64,000 bases of DNA from Caldilinea sp. CFX5 (GCA_021405325.1 QWII01000015.1:186001-250000); one strand, 5' to 3'; positions 1 through 8,563 are shown, numbered from the stretch's first letter. Notes: a model not told the origin generated them from the sequence alone. Numbers and translations: made by a program.

Positions 1-2
1 TG

Positions 3-800
3 AATGTGACCAACGGTATGTTGAATGCAATCTTCCAGGCTTGCGCCGCCGATCCGGTTTGCAACGATGTGTACCCGGACCTGGCCGCAATTTTCACGCA
101 AGTGCTGGCGGATCTACGGGAGCAACCAGTATCAGTAACCGTTGACGACGAGTCCGCGGGCGCCGTTACCGTCACCATCGACGACTTGAAGTTCATCCAG
201 CATATCCGCGAGACTGGCTTTGCCGGTGACAATTTCACGGGGGTTCCCGCTGCTATCTATGCTGCGCATGAGGGCGATTTCGCGCCGGCGGCCAAAACTT
301 GGCTCAGTTACTTGAATGGGCGCCATGGGGCAACCGGACCGGGTACAAGCGCTACTGCACTGGGACTCTATTACAGTGTGGAGTGTGCGCAAAATGGCGC
401 CGCTACTGTCGAGCAAACCAAAGCCATCTATGCCGCGAGTGGCGCCAATGCTTCCCTGATCGACTACGCTGAACAATTTTGGGTGGAGGATACCCTGTCA
501 GTATGCCGTTATTGGGATGTCGCTCAACCTGCACCCGCGTCCACAACGGCGCCCGCGCAGGGCGACACGCCCACCCTGTTTCTGGCAAACCGCTACGATA
601 TTTTTTATGCGCCGGCCTGGAGTCGTGCCGCGGTCGAGCATTTGAGCAATGGCTACTTCTACGAGTTGCCTGCCAGCCATGGCGCTGTTCTGACCGAGTG
701 TGGGTTGGACTTGATCGCCCAATTCCTGGCCGATCCAACCCAAGCGCCTGATGCCAGTTGTATTGACACGATGACGCCAACCTGGGTGCTGCCGGAGTAA
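3..800 (+). CDS. TAP-like alpha/beta hydrolase, C-terminal part (cut by window edge)
   Basis: The frame is open to the left edge, so this is the 3' part of a longer gene. The visible 264 residues resemble the cap and C-terminal half of secreted alpha/beta hydrolases of the tripeptidyl-aminopeptidase/proline iminopeptidase type. They start in an ACAADPVCNDVYPDL stretch typical of the cap. A TPTLFLANRYDIFYAP strand carries the likely catalytic Asp, an ASHGAV segment carries the likely catalytic His, and a final Cys (DASC) is common in this family. The nucleophile Ser would lie upstream of the window. Substrate is unknown. The gene is followed by a strong stem-loop and is not obviously in an operon with the next gene, which starts over 400 bases downstream. 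Confidence 0.75.
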   Translation, partial: NVTNGMLNAIFQACAADPVCNDVYPDLAAIFTQVLADLREQPVSVTVDDESAGAVTVTIDDLKFIQHIRETGFAGDNFTGVPAAIYAAHEGDFAPAAKTWLSYLNGRHGATGPGTSATALGLYYSVECAQNGAATVEQTKAIYAASGANASLIDYAEQFWVEDTLSVCRYWDVAQPAPASTTAPAQGDTPTLFLANRYDIFYAPAWSRAAVEHLSNGYFYELPASHGAVLTECGLDLIAQFLADPTQAPDASCIDTMTPTWVLPE

Positions 801-811
801 CAACCTAGCCG

Positions 812-857
812 AAGCGTGAAACAGGTGCAGTGAAAGAGCTAAACCTGTTTCACGCTT
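812..857. terminator. Stem-loop after the hydrolase gene
   Basis: Perfect 15-bp inverted repeat (812-826 with 843-857) with a 16-base loop, 12 bases after the stop codon at 798-800. There is no T-run after it, so it is either a weak or bidirectional terminator or an mRNA 3' stabiliser. Confidence 0.45.
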
Positions 858-890
858 GCCACCCCGCTTTGATGACCACTGCCTGATTTC

Positions 891-1039
891 ATAGAACTTA
901 CGCAAGCAGCAGGTGCCAGACCTCCGGGAGGTGGGCAAACGATCTTTCCCTGTGGCAGCACGTTGTGCCCACGGGGGTCCCTAGGGCGCGGAGGTCTGGC
1001 ACCGCGTTCTCGTCGTGGCTCGTCTTGCGTAAGTCCTAT
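891..1039. repeat. Nested inverted-repeat element (TTACGCAAG ends)
   Basis: Outer arms 891-906 and 1024-1039 pair over 16 bases with one mismatch and contain ACTTACGCAAG. Inside, a second perfect 14-bp inverted repeat pairs 912-925 with 990-1003. It shares the TTACGCA(AG) arm with elements at 25289-25373 and 29605-29671. It occupies most of the 423-base gap between genes. No ORF of interest is seen in it. It looks like a non-autonomous, MITE/REP-like element. Confidence 0.6.
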
Positions 1040-1223
1040 TTTATTCACTGCCGTTTACCTCATCTACGTTATCAACCACCCGTCATACTTGCCGAACTCC
1101 CCCGCTTCCGGCATACTATAGGCTTACAATACTCCTTCTGAAAACGCGCTGCTTGCTGTTTTACACAGTGAGCCAATCGCTTTGGCGAGCGCAATCGATC
1201 CATTCACCAAATTGGAGACTCAC

Positions 1224-2012
1224 ATGACCAAACTCTATGATCTGTCACAGCCGCTCAACGCCGACTGCTCGTTCTGGCCCTTCTACCCGCCTTTTGAGGT
1301 GAAATACTTCAAACGCAAGTCCGAGCATGGCGTCAATGCCCAGTACATTATGACCTCCAACCACATGGGCACTCACCTGGACGCGCCAAAACACTTTGTC
1401 ACCAACGGCAAGACCATCGACCAATTGCCGCTCGAATGGCTCTATGGCCCCGGCGTGATTGTGGACTTGAGCGACATGCTGGATGACCTGGACATCTTCA
1501 CCCCGCAAGACATTGAAAAGCGCGTCGAAGTGTGCGACGGCGATATTCTGATCATCCACACCGGCTGGCACAAATATTCTTTCCTTTCGGAACAGGGCGA
1601 TGAGGAACGCTATATCCAACGCCACCCCGGCCCCCATCACAGCATCTGCCAGTGGCTGCTCGACAAGAAGATCAAGGTTTGGGGTGTCGATATGATCTCG
1701 ACCGATCACCCGATGAACCTGCCAATTGGGCGCTTCCTGGGCGCCGGCGGCTTGAATCACTGGAAGAAAGTGCGCGGCATCTGTGAGCAAAAATTTGGCG
1801 CCGACAAGATCGACGAACTCTTCCCCGAAAGCGCCTACCAATTGACTCACAACGCTCTCTTCCCTCATGACTGCGTCCATGTCGAAAACATGGGCGGTCA
1901 AATCGGCGCGCCCGAATTGCAAAACCGCCGCCTGACCATTGGCGTCTTCCCCTGGCTCTTTAAGGGTGGGGAAGCGGCCTTCTGTCGCGCCGTGGCGTTT
2001 GTGGAGGAGTAA
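1224..2012 (+). CDS. Cyclase family protein (kynurenine formamidase-like metal hydrolase)
   Basis: 262 residues. The motif HMGTHLDAPKH is the metal-binding HxGTHxDxPxH signature of the putative cyclase/kynurenine formamidase family, which hydrolyses amide or lactone-type bonds in cytoplasmic catabolic pathways. A second family block, GVDMISTDHP, follows in the middle. The ATG at 1224 is chosen because a GGAG lies 6 bases upstream and the sequence from MTKLYDLSQPL matches the usual family start; the open frame extends 14 codons further upstream. It precedes an acyl-CoA ligase, an enoyl-CoA hydratase and a Mo hydroxylase on the same strand, so it may open a ring or cleave a formamide or amide in that route. 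A 150-bp inverted-repeat element separates it from the ligase. Substrate is not determinable. Confidence 0.8.
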   Translation: MTKLYDLSQPLNADCSFWPFYPPFEVKYFKRKSEHGVNAQYIMTSNHMGTHLDAPKHFVTNGKTIDQLPLEWLYGPGVIVDLSDMLDDLDIFTPQDIEKRVEVCDGDILIIHTGWHKYSFLSEQGDEERYIQRHPGPHHSICQWLLDKKIKVWGVDMISTDHPMNLPIGRFLGAGGLNHWKKVRGICEQKFGADKIDELFPESAYQLTHNALFPHDCVHVENMGGQIGAPELQNRRLTIGVFPWLFKGGEAAFCRAVAFVEE

Positions 2013-2053
2013 AGGCGTAGGTGCGGTTTGTAGCCTAGAGGCATTAAGCGGAA

Positions 2054-2203
2054 CACTACAACGGATTCAGAAAGCAGCGGATTTTTATGACGTGACCAGA
2101 TGATTACGAATACAATGTTTGTCTTTCTGGGCAAATGCTTGCGGCGTCCTTAAATCCAGGTTAGCAAACAGGTAATCCGCTGCTTTCTGAATCCGTTGTA
2201 GTG
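2054..2203. repeat. 150-bp MITE-like element with perfect 30-bp terminal inverted repeats
   Basis: Bases 2054-2083 and 2174-2203 are perfect reverse complements (30 of 30). The tips read CACTACAACGGAT, the same tip found at 39045, 40156, 44755, 55589 and 56420. The 90-base interior has no convincing ORF. No obvious target-site duplication was confirmed. It fills the gap between the cyclase and acyl-CoA ligase genes. Confidence 0.75.
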
Positions 2204-2305
2204 TTTTTGTTTGACAGGGCGTTGCGTCTGCCTTACAATCGGCGTAACGCCTGGTTTGCTCTGTAGCCGCCTTGAACGCAAAGCTTTCTTTGGGGAACTT
2301 TACCA

Positions 2306-3943
2306 ATGTCGCAACACAATCTTTACACCACTGGCCTGGACAAGACGCCGGCCAACTATGTCCCGATTTCGCCCTTGACCTTTATTGAACGCGCTGCGGC
2401 TGTCTTTCCTCAGCGAACATCGATTGTGCATGGCGAACAGCGCTACACCTGGGCGCAAACCTATGAACGCTGTTGTCGGCTGGCCTCGGCATTGGCGCAG
2501 CGCGGCATCGGGCTGGGCGACACGGTTTCGATCATGGGTTTTAACACGCCCCAAATGTACGAAGCCCATTTCGGCGTCCCCATGACCGGCGCCGTCCTTC
2601 ACTCGATCAACACCCGCCTCGACGCCCCCTCGATTGCCTTCCAGTTGCAACATTGTGAGTCAAAAATCCTCCTCACCGATACCGAGGCTTCCAAAACCAT
2701 CCGTGATGCGTTAGCCCAACTGGCAAACCCGCCGCTGGTAATTGATATTGACGACCCCTTTAGCGATGGCGGCGACCGATTAGGGGTGATGGACTATGAG
2801 GAATTGCTGGCCGGCGGCGATCCCAACTTCGCCTGGCAACTCCCCGCCGATGAATGGCAAGCGATCACTCTCAACTACACCTCTGGCACAACCGGCAATC
2901 CCAAAGGCGTGGTCTATCACCACCGTGGCGCTTACTTGAATGCGGTGAGCAATATCATGGCCTGGGGCATGGGCAAACACCCAGTCTACCTCTGGACGCT
3001 CCCCATGTTCCATTGCAACGGTTGGTGCTTCCCGTGCACATTGGCGGCGGTCGTCGGCACGAGCGTCTGTCTGCGCAAGGTGCGACCCGACTGGATCTAT
3101 GATCTGATTGCCAAAGAAGGCGTGACCCATTACTGCGGCGCACCCACGGTTCATTATATGCTGGTCAATGCATCGGACGAACTGCGCGCCAAGAAGCAAC
3201 AGCGCGTCCAGGGCATGATCGCTGCCGCCCCGCCGCCGGCTGCTGTCTTGCAGAAGATGGCCGAAAATGACTTTGAAGTGACCCATGTCTATGGCCTCAC
3301 CGAGACCTACGGCCCGGCGACCCTTTGTGAATGGCATGGCGACTGGAACATGCTGCCAATGGAAGAACAGGCGCGTATGAAGGCGCGGCAGGGGGTACGC
3401 TATCACATGTTGGAAGAAGTGGCCGTCCTCGACCCACAGACCATGCAACCCGTCCCCGCCGATGGCGAAACGCTGGGCGAGGTAATGTTCCGTGGCAATA
3501 TTGTGATGATGGGCTATTTAAAGAACCCGTCCGCCACCGAAAAAGCGTTTGAAAACGGCTGGTTCCACAGCGGTGACTTAGGGGTCATGCACCCCGATGG
3601 CTATATCGAATTGAAAGATCGCGCCAAGGATATTATTATTTCCGGTGGCGAAAATATTTCGACCATCGAAGTGGAAAATGTTCTCTACCGCCATCCAGCT
3701 ATTCTGGAAGCGGCGGTGGTCGCCCGCCCCGATGACAAATGGGGCGAGACGCCCTGCGCCTTTGTCACCCTGCGCGACGGTGCAACCGCGACGGCTGAGG
3801 AAATTATTGAATTTTGCCGCAATAACATCGCCCATTACAAAGCGCCGAAAACGGTGGTCTTTGGTGGGTTACCCAAAACATCGACCGGCAAAGTGCAGAA
3901 GTTTGTGTTGCGGGAACAAGCGAAACAATTGAAGAGTGACTAA
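2306..3943 (+). CDS. AMP-forming acyl-CoA synthetase
   Basis: 545 residues, full length for the ANL superfamily. It activates a carboxylic acid as acyl-AMP and then forms the CoA thioester. The P-loop YTSGTTGNPKG is near residue 192, the A5 block VYGLTETYGPA near 332, WFHSGDLG near 417 (adenylate-binding Asp), and the hinge/C-terminal block KDIIISGGENIS near 440. The C-terminal catalytic Lys sits in PKTSTGKVQKF. Overall it resembles the medium/long-chain and methylmercaptopropionate-type ligases; chain specificity cannot be read. The start has a GGGGA about 10 bases upstream. Its neighbours (cyclase, enoyl-CoA hydratase, Mo hydroxylase) suggest it activates an acid product for beta-oxidation-like steps. 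The small DUF4160 gene starts only 3 bases after its stop. Confidence 0.9.
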   Translation: MSQHNLYTTGLDKTPANYVPISPLTFIERAAAVFPQRTSIVHGEQRYTWAQTYERCCRLASALAQRGIGLGDTVSIMGFNTPQMYEAHFGVPMTGAVLHSINTRLDAPSIAFQLQHCESKILLTDTEASKTIRDALAQLANPPLVIDIDDPFSDGGDRLGVMDYEELLAGGDPNFAWQLPADEWQAITLNYTSGTTGNPKGVVYHHRGAYLNAVSNIMAWGMGKHPVYLWTLPMFHCNGWCFPCTLAAVVGTSVCLRKVRPDWIYDLIAKEGVTHYCGAPTVHYMLVNASDELRAKKQQRVQGMIAAAPPPAAVLQKMAENDFEVTHVYGLTETYGPATLCEWHGDWNMLPMEEQARMKARQGVRYHMLEEVAVLDPQTMQPVPADGETLGEVMFRGNIVMMGYLKNPSATEKAFENGWFHSGDLGVMHPDGYIELKDRAKDIIISGGENISTIEVENVLYRHPAILEAAVVARPDDKWGETPCAFVTLRDGATATAEEIIEFCRNNIAHYKAPKTVVFGGLPKTSTGKVQKFVLREQAKQLKSD

Positions 3944-3946
3944 GTC

Positions 3947-4195
3947 ATGCCAACCACATTGATTGATGGTGCGTATCGTTTCTCATTCTTTTCCGGTGAT
4001 TGTGCTGAACCAAGACATACCCATGTTTGGCGTGATGATTTTGAAGCGAAATTTTGGTTAGATCCAGTGGTACTGGAATATAACAAAGGATTCCGCCGCA
4101 AAGAAATTCGTCAAATTGAACGCTTGGTCCGTAAACATGTGGCATTATTAAGGAGTAAGTGGGATGAACATTGCGCTGGTTCAACTGCTCGATAA
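3947..4195 (+). CDS. DUF4160 domain protein
   Basis: 82 residues. EPRHTHVWRDDFEAKFWL and the following GFRRKEIRQIERLV match the small DUF4160 family, proteins that are nearly always encoded next to a DUF2442 protein. The ATG is 3 bases after the acyl-CoA ligase stop, so it is probably co-transcribed. It overlaps the following DUF2442 gene by 32 bases in another frame, a tight arrangement typical of toxin-antitoxin-like pairs. Biochemical role is unproven; the TA reading is an inference from gene pairing and size. Confidence 0.75.
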   Translation: MPTTLIDGAYRFSFFSGDCAEPRHTHVWRDDFEAKFWLDPVVLEYNKGFRRKEIRQIERLVRKHVALLRSKWDEHCAGSTAR

Positions 4196-4487
4196 AGAAT
4201 TAGAACAAACCGAGATTGCAGAGGTTGCAATTGATGATGATAGCCTAACCGTTGATCTCATTGATGGTCGAACCATCATTACGCCGATTCTGTGGTATCC
4301 CCGTCTTGCCTATGCCACTGACTGTGAACGGCAAACGTTTGCTATTAGACGTAATGTGATTTTTTGGCCGGATCTCGATGAAGAAATTAGTGTACGTAGT
4401 ATGTTACTAGGACGCAAATCCGGGGAAAGCCAACAATCATTGGCAAATTGGCTGGTGCAACGCGAAAAGACGCTTGTTACAAACTAA
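4164..4487 (+). CDS. DUF2442 domain protein
   Basis: 107 residues. The core (VAIDDDSLTVDLIDGRTI, then the ITPILWYPRL block) matches the DUF2442 fold, a small beta-rich domain. It starts inside the 3' end of the DUF4160 gene and an AAGGAG lies 7 bases before its ATG. DUF2442 proteins usually sit downstream of DUF4160 proteins and are suspected antitoxins or regulators. No DNA-binding helix-turn-helix is evident. The C-terminal extension (GRKSGESQQSLANWLVQRE) may be the partner-binding part, which is an inference. Confidence 0.75.
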   Translation: MNIALVQLLDKELEQTEIAEVAIDDDSLTVDLIDGRTIITPILWYPRLAYATDCERQTFAIRRNVIFWPDLDEEISVRSMLLGRKSGESQQSLANWLVQREKTLVTN

Positions 4488-4503
4488 TGAAGAATCGTGA
4501 CCT

Positions 4504-4614
4504 ATGCAGGTACAACAAGCCAACGGTTACTGGCACAGCGACGACAGCCTGGGTTTTCAAGTACATGTAATATTGGAAGCATTGCGCGCCTTACAACTCT
4601 GTGGCGCTTTCTAA
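4504..4614 (+). CDS. Possible small ORF, 36 residues
   Basis: ATG to TAA between the DUF2442 gene and the enoyl-CoA hydratase gene. It encodes MQVQQANGYWHSDDSLGF followed by a short hydrophobic tail. I do not recognise it, and it has no clear ribosome-binding site. It could be a remnant of a longer gene or a chance frame. Confidence 0.15.
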   Translation: MQVQQANGYWHSDDSLGFQVHVILEALRALQLCGAF

Positions 4615-4626
4615 GAAGGAGTCTAC

Positions 4627-5457
4627 ATGACAACGGTAACTGTATCAACCAATGGCGCCGCTAACGCAACAATCACCAACGAAGAGCCAATTCTCCTGCG
4701 TAGTGACCAGAATGGCGTCACTACTTTGACCATGAATCGGCCCAAGCAATTTAACGCCCTTTCCCAAGCCATGTTGAGCGCACTGCAAGCGGAACTCGAC
4801 GCCATTGCCGCCGATGACACAGTGCGCGTCGTGATCATTGCCAGCAACGGCAAAGCCTTCTGCGCCGGCCATGACCTCAAAGAGATGCGCAGCCATCCCG
4901 ACCAGGAATGGCAACACTCGCTCTTTGCCCAGTGCAGCCGCATGATGATGACCATCAACCAGATGCCACAGCCGGTCATTGCACGGGTGCATGGTCTCGC
5001 CACCGCTGCCGGTTGTCAACTGGTCGCTGCCTGTGATCTGGCCGTCGCCGCTGATGTCGCCACCTTTGCCACGTCGGGGTTGCGCGTGGGGTTGTTCTGC
5101 TCAACGCCGTCGGTGGCGGTCAGCCGCAACCTGGGGCGCAAAAAGGCGATGGAAATTCTGCTCACCGGTGACTTTATCGACGCCCAAACGGCGGAGCGGG
5201 AAGGGTTGATCAACTACGCCGTCCCACTGGAGCAGCTTGACGCCACGGTCCAACGGCTGGCCGATGCGATTGTCGCCAAGTCTTCTTACGCCGTGGCTTC
5301 CGGCAAGCGTATGTTCTATAAGCAGTTGGAAATGGACATGGCCGATGCCTACAACTACGCCGCCGAGGTGATGGCCTGTGACATGATGGCGACCGATGCT
5401 GGTGAAGGGATCGATGCTTTTATCCAAAAACGGCAGCCAGTCTGGCAAGGCCGCTAA
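4627..5457 (+). CDS. Enoyl-CoA hydratase/isomerase family protein
   Basis: 276 residues of crotonase fold. FCAGHDLKEM (near residue 80) and VHGLATAAGCQLVAACDLAV (near 123) form the two halves of the oxyanion hole and CoA-binding region. The block around GLFCSTPSVAVSR resembles the ECHDC3-like branch. The position of the first canonical catalytic Glu is not clearly conserved, so the exact reaction (hydration, isomerisation or thioester hydrolysis) is open. An AAGGAG lies 7 bases before the ATG. It follows the ligase and DUF pair and precedes the Mo-hydroxylase FAD subunit gene by 33 bases, which supports one catabolic transcription unit. Confidence 0.85.
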   Translation: MTTVTVSTNGAANATITNEEPILLRSDQNGVTTLTMNRPKQFNALSQAMLSALQAELDAIAADDTVRVVIIASNGKAFCAGHDLKEMRSHPDQEWQHSLFAQCSRMMMTINQMPQPVIARVHGLATAAGCQLVAACDLAVAADVATFATSGLRVGLFCSTPSVAVSRNLGRKKAMEILLTGDFIDAQTAEREGLINYAVPLEQLDATVQRLADAIVAKSSYAVASGKRMFYKQLEMDMADAYNYAAEVMACDMMATDAGEGIDAFIQKRQPVWQGR

Positions 5458-5490
5458 GATTTAGAATCCGAAGTAAATAGGACTCGTCAC

Positions 5491-6375
5491 TTGAAACCAG
5501 CACCTTTTACCTATTACGCACCCACCAGTACCGACGAAGCGCTTTCACTGCTGGCCGAACATGGCTATGATGCCAAGTTGCTGGCCGGCGGCCAAAGCCT
5601 GATTCCGACCATGAACTTTCGCCTGGCGCAACCGGCGGTGTTGATCGATCTCAACCCCATCGCCGACCTGGCCTACATCCAACCGACGGCTGAGGGCGGT
5701 CTGCGCATCGGCGCTATGACCCGCCAGCGTGCGTTAGAAAAGAGCGACCTGATTGCCCAACGTGCACCGCTCATCCACGCCACAATGCCCTATATTGCCC
5801 ATGTCCAGATCCGCAACCGCGGCACCATCGGCGGCAGCTTGGCCCACGCCGACCCCGCGGCTGAATTGCCGGTGATTGCGGTGGCGTTGGATGCCCAATT
5901 GAAAGTGCGCAGCAAACTGGGTGAGCGCTGGGTGAGCGCACAGGATTTCTACGTCGCGCTCTTTGCCACTGATCTCGCGCCGGATGAAATTTTAGCCGAG
6001 ATCGTGCTGCCGCCGCTTGCACCGCGCACCGGCTGGTCGATTCAAGAGGTTGCCCGGCGGCGGGGTGATTATGCCATTGTTGGGGTGGCAGCTACGGTGC
6101 GCTTGGATGAACAAGGCTGGTGTACAGATGCACGAATTGTCTTACTAAGCGTTGGGGAAGGGCCAACGCAGGCGCAGCAAGCAATGACAATGCTCCAGGG
6201 TGAACGACCCACACCAGCCCTCATTGCCGCCGCTGCTGAAACGTGCGCAACCAAAGACATTGACCCTACTGCCGACATTCACGCCTCGGTGGCATTTCGC
6301 CGCCATTTAGCCAATGTATTGACCAGACGCGCACTGACCGAAGCCTTTCAGCGCGCTGGACAGGAACGTTTATGA
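5491..6375 (+). CDS. Mo hydroxylase FAD-binding (medium) subunit, CoxM/CutM type
   Basis: 294 residues. It starts with PFTYYAPTSTDEALSLL and has the FAD-binding block KLLAGGQSLIPTMNFRLAQP near residue 29 and RNRGTIGGSLAHADPAAELP near residue 109, both diagnostic of the FAD subunit of xanthine-dehydrogenase/CO-dehydrogenase-like enzymes. It carries electrons from the 2Fe-2S subunit to the acceptor. The start is TTG at 5491, with AGGA about 8 bases upstream; no better ATG is nearby. It overlaps the next gene by 4 bases (ATGA), so the two are translationally coupled. Its partner subunits are at 7720 and 8713, with three other genes interleaved. Confidence 0.9.
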   Translation: MKPAPFTYYAPTSTDEALSLLAEHGYDAKLLAGGQSLIPTMNFRLAQPAVLIDLNPIADLAYIQPTAEGGLRIGAMTRQRALEKSDLIAQRAPLIHATMPYIAHVQIRNRGTIGGSLAHADPAAELPVIAVALDAQLKVRSKLGERWVSAQDFYVALFATDLAPDEILAEIVLPPLAPRTGWSIQEVARRRGDYAIVGVAATVRLDEQGWCTDARIVLLSVGEGPTQAQQAMTMLQGERPTPALIAAAAETCATKDIDPTADIHASVAFRRHLANVLTRRALTEAFQRAGQERL

Positions 6376-7340
6376 GCTTTCAACCCAATCGCAATCAACC
6401 CCATCTCATGGCCGCCTATGGTGGGGAAGGCTGGCAACCACGCAGCCGTTCCCTGGCCGGTGAGTTGGGGAATATATGGAGTGCGTGTGGCGTCAACAGC
6501 GAGTGGTCGCCCTTGAAAGCAGTGTTGCTCCATCGCCCCGGCGCAGAACTGGCCGCTTCCGCTGATGATCCGAATGCCGTACAAATGGTCGCGCCGCTGG
6601 ATATTGCCAAAGCCCAAGCGCAGCACGACGCCCTGGCCCAAGCCTATCGGGATGCCGGGGTGACTGTCCATTATGTCAACCCGTCGGCAATCCCCAGCCC
6701 GAATCAAATGTTTTGCGCGGACCTGATGTTTATGACGCTGGAAGGTTGCATCCTGGCCCGCCCGGCTTCCGATGTGCGGGCTGGTGAAGAGCGACAAGTT
6801 GCCGCCGCACTGGCCCGTATCGGCGCACCGATTCTGCGGAGTATCAGTGGCCGTGGCGTCTTTGAAGGCGCTGATGCAGCCTGGCTTTCACCCAAAAAGG
6901 TGATGGTTGGGCGCGGTATTCGCACTAATACCGAAGCAATTAGCCAGATGCGCACGGTGTTGGGGGAGATGGGCGTTGAAGTGGTCTATTTTGACATGCC
7001 CATCGGCACGATGCACCTGCAAGGGATGGTGCGCTTTGCCGATCACAATTTGGCGCTGGCCTGGCCGGTGCGTTTGGCTTATACAGCGGTGGAGACGTTG
7101 CGGGCCGAAGGCTACCGCGTCGAATTTCTGCCGGATGCGACTGAGGCGATCCACAATGCAGCATTTAACTTTGTCACGCTAGGGCCGCATAAAATTCTGC
7201 TGGCAGCCGGCAACCCGGTCACACAACAATTTTATGAGAGCCTCGATATCGAATGTGTGACCGTAGAAGTGGGTGAATTATACAAAGCGGCCGGCTCGAT
7301 TGGCTGTCTCAGTGGGATTGTGGAACGTGTAATAGTCTAG
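6372..7340 (+). CDS. Amidinotransferase-fold hydrolase (DDAH/arginine deiminase-like)
   Basis: 322 residues with the pentein fold of guanidine-modifying enzymes. Visible blocks are FCADLMFM near residue 115, FEGADAAWL near 163 (substrate Glu/Asp), MHLQGMVRFADHN near 212 (catalytic His), and AAGSIGCLSG near the end with the likely catalytic Cys at about 312. Relatives hydrolyse dimethylarginine or arginine-type C-N bonds. Its start overlaps the FAD-subunit gene by 4 bases, so it belongs to the Mo-hydroxylase operon. A guanidine- or amidine-containing intermediate made by ring hydroxylation is an attractive but unproven substrate. The Cys context GCLSG differs slightly from the usual HCLT/HCMT. 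Confidence 0.75.
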   Translation: MSFQPNRNQPHLMAAYGGEGWQPRSRSLAGELGNIWSACGVNSEWSPLKAVLLHRPGAELAASADDPNAVQMVAPLDIAKAQAQHDALAQAYRDAGVTVHYVNPSAIPSPNQMFCADLMFMTLEGCILARPASDVRAGEERQVAAALARIGAPILRSISGRGVFEGADAAWLSPKKVMVGRGIRTNTEAISQMRTVLGEMGVEVVYFDMPIGTMHLQGMVRFADHNLALAWPVRLAYTAVETLRAEGYRVEFLPDATEAIHNAAFNFVTLGPHKILLAAGNPVTQQFYESLDIECVTVEVGELYKAAGSIGCLSGIVERVIV

Positions 7341-7385
7341 CGATTAGGGCAGTGTTATAATCAACAAGCTAGGATTGAGACAGAT

Positions 7386-7706
7386 ATGACCGAACAGATC
7401 AAACCGTTTCATTACACTGCTTTCCCGCGTGAAGAAGAGCAAACTTCCCAATCTACCATTGAATCTGTTATCCGACAACGGGTTTGGATGGAACGTAAGT
7501 ATGAGCGGCTGGAGATGGTTCTCTACATTCTTCAGCATCAATTTGGCCTACTGCCTGATGAATTAGCAATGGCAATTCACATGTTTACTTATGATGAGTT
7601 GCATAGTTTGCTTAGTGCTGCACTGGATGCTGACTCACTAAACGAAGTGATTGCTGCCTCCAATCGTATTATGGCCGGTAAAAAGCCTAAAGCGAAACGG
7701 AAGTGA
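7386..7706 (+). CDS. Small helical protein, weakly DUF4351-like
   Basis: 106 residues. The stretch VLYILQHQFGLLPDELAMAI followed by LHSLLSAALDADSL resembles the DUF4351 tail found on Rpn-type nucleases (LLxRRFG-LP pattern). The N-terminal third is charged and the C-terminus is very basic (AGKKPKAKRK). A TATAAT-like box lies at 7356-7361, about 25 bases before the ATG, so it may have its own promoter inside the Mo-hydroxylase cluster. No enzymatic motif is visible. It could be a passenger gene. Confidence 0.5.
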   Translation: MTEQIKPFHYTAFPREEEQTSQSTIESVIRQRVWMERKYERLEMVLYILQHQFGLLPDELAMAIHMFTYDELHSLLSAALDADSLNEVIAASNRIMAGKKPKAKRK

Positions 7707-7719
7707 GATATACAAACGC

Positions 7720-8223
7720 ATGGACCTGATAACCCATCATTCTGTTACGGTTGTTGTCAACGGCAAGTCCTACCAACGGGTGATTGAACCGCGCCTGCTC
7801 TTGAGCGACTTTTTGCGCCACGAACTCAATCTGACCGGCACGCATGTCGGTTGCGAACATGGCTCTTGCGGCGCGTGTACGGTCTTGCTGGATGGCCAGG
7901 CTGTGCGTTCGTGTATTATGTTTGCTGTTCAAACCAATGGGCATGAAATCACCACCGTCGAGGGCTTGACGCCCGCCGGTGATTTGACTCAGTTGCATCC
8001 ATTACAGGACGCCTTTCGCGAAAAGCATGGTCTCCAATGCGGCTATTGCACCCCCGGTTTTCTCATGACACTGGTTCCCTTCCTGGCGGAAAATCCCGAC
8101 CCGACCGACGAGGAAATTCGTGACGCCGTTTCGGGGAATATCTGCCGCTGTACGGGCTATCAGAACATTGTGGAGGCAGTGAAACTGGCGGCGGAGCATC
8201 TACGCAAGGTTGAACATGGCTGA
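7720..8223 (+). CDS. Mo hydroxylase [2Fe-2S] (small) subunit, CoxS type
   Basis: 167 residues. An N-terminal plant-ferredoxin-type cluster motif GCEHGSCGACTVLLDG (near residue 45) and a C-terminal four-helix cluster domain with CGYCTPGF and ICRCTGY are both complete. The protein relays electrons from the Mo site to the FAD subunit. The ATG at 7720 gives the usual N-terminus just before the first beta strand (VTVVVNGKSY). Its 3' end overlaps the glutaredoxin-like gene by 8 bases. The Mo subunit follows at 8713 after an inverted-repeat element. Confidence 0.93.
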   Translation: MDLITHHSVTVVVNGKSYQRVIEPRLLLSDFLRHELNLTGTHVGCEHGSCGACTVLLDGQAVRSCIMFAVQTNGHEITTVEGLTPAGDLTQLHPLQDAFREKHGLQCGYCTPGFLMTLVPFLAENPDPTDEEIRDAVSGNICRCTGYQNIVEAVKLAAEHLRKVEHG

Positions 8224-8563
8224 AAGAATCGTTGTCTATGGTCATCCAGGCTGCCCAGCCGTCCCGCCGGTTACGGCCATGTTGAGTCAGGCGAAGGTGG
8301 CCTATGAGTATATCAACATCCGCCAACAGCCTCAATCCGCGGCGCAGGTGCGGGCGATCAACAACGGCAACGAAAGTGTGCCAACCCTGGTCTTCCCGGA
8401 TGGCAGCACCCTCACCGAACCATCCGCCGGCGAACTCAAGCGCAAACTGGAAGCAATGGGCTATCGCGTAAGCCCTCTGGCCTGGCTTATCGGCAATGGC
8501 TGGCTGATTGTTACCGGATTGATTATCCTTTTCGCCCTATTGCGTTTTCTCGAAGTTATCTAG
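8216..8563 (+). CDS. Glutaredoxin-like protein with C-terminal membrane anchor
   Basis: 115 residues. An N-terminal glutaredoxin/thioredoxin-like fold of about 80 residues (IVVYGHPGCPAVPPV, then the cis-Pro motif SVPTLVFPDG) is followed by one hydrophobic segment (WLIGNGWLIVTGLIILFALL) that should anchor it in the membrane. The active site reads CPAV, so the second Cys of the usual CxxC is missing and any activity would be monothiol. It overlaps the 2Fe-2S subunit gene by 8 bases. It may help cluster assembly or redox protection of the Mo enzyme, which is an inference from position. Confidence 0.75.
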   Translation: MAERIVVYGHPGCPAVPPVTAMLSQAKVAYEYINIRQQPQSAAQVRAINNGNESVPTLVFPDGSTLTEPSAGELKRKLEAMGYRVSPLAWLIGNGWLIVTGLIILFALLRFLEVI

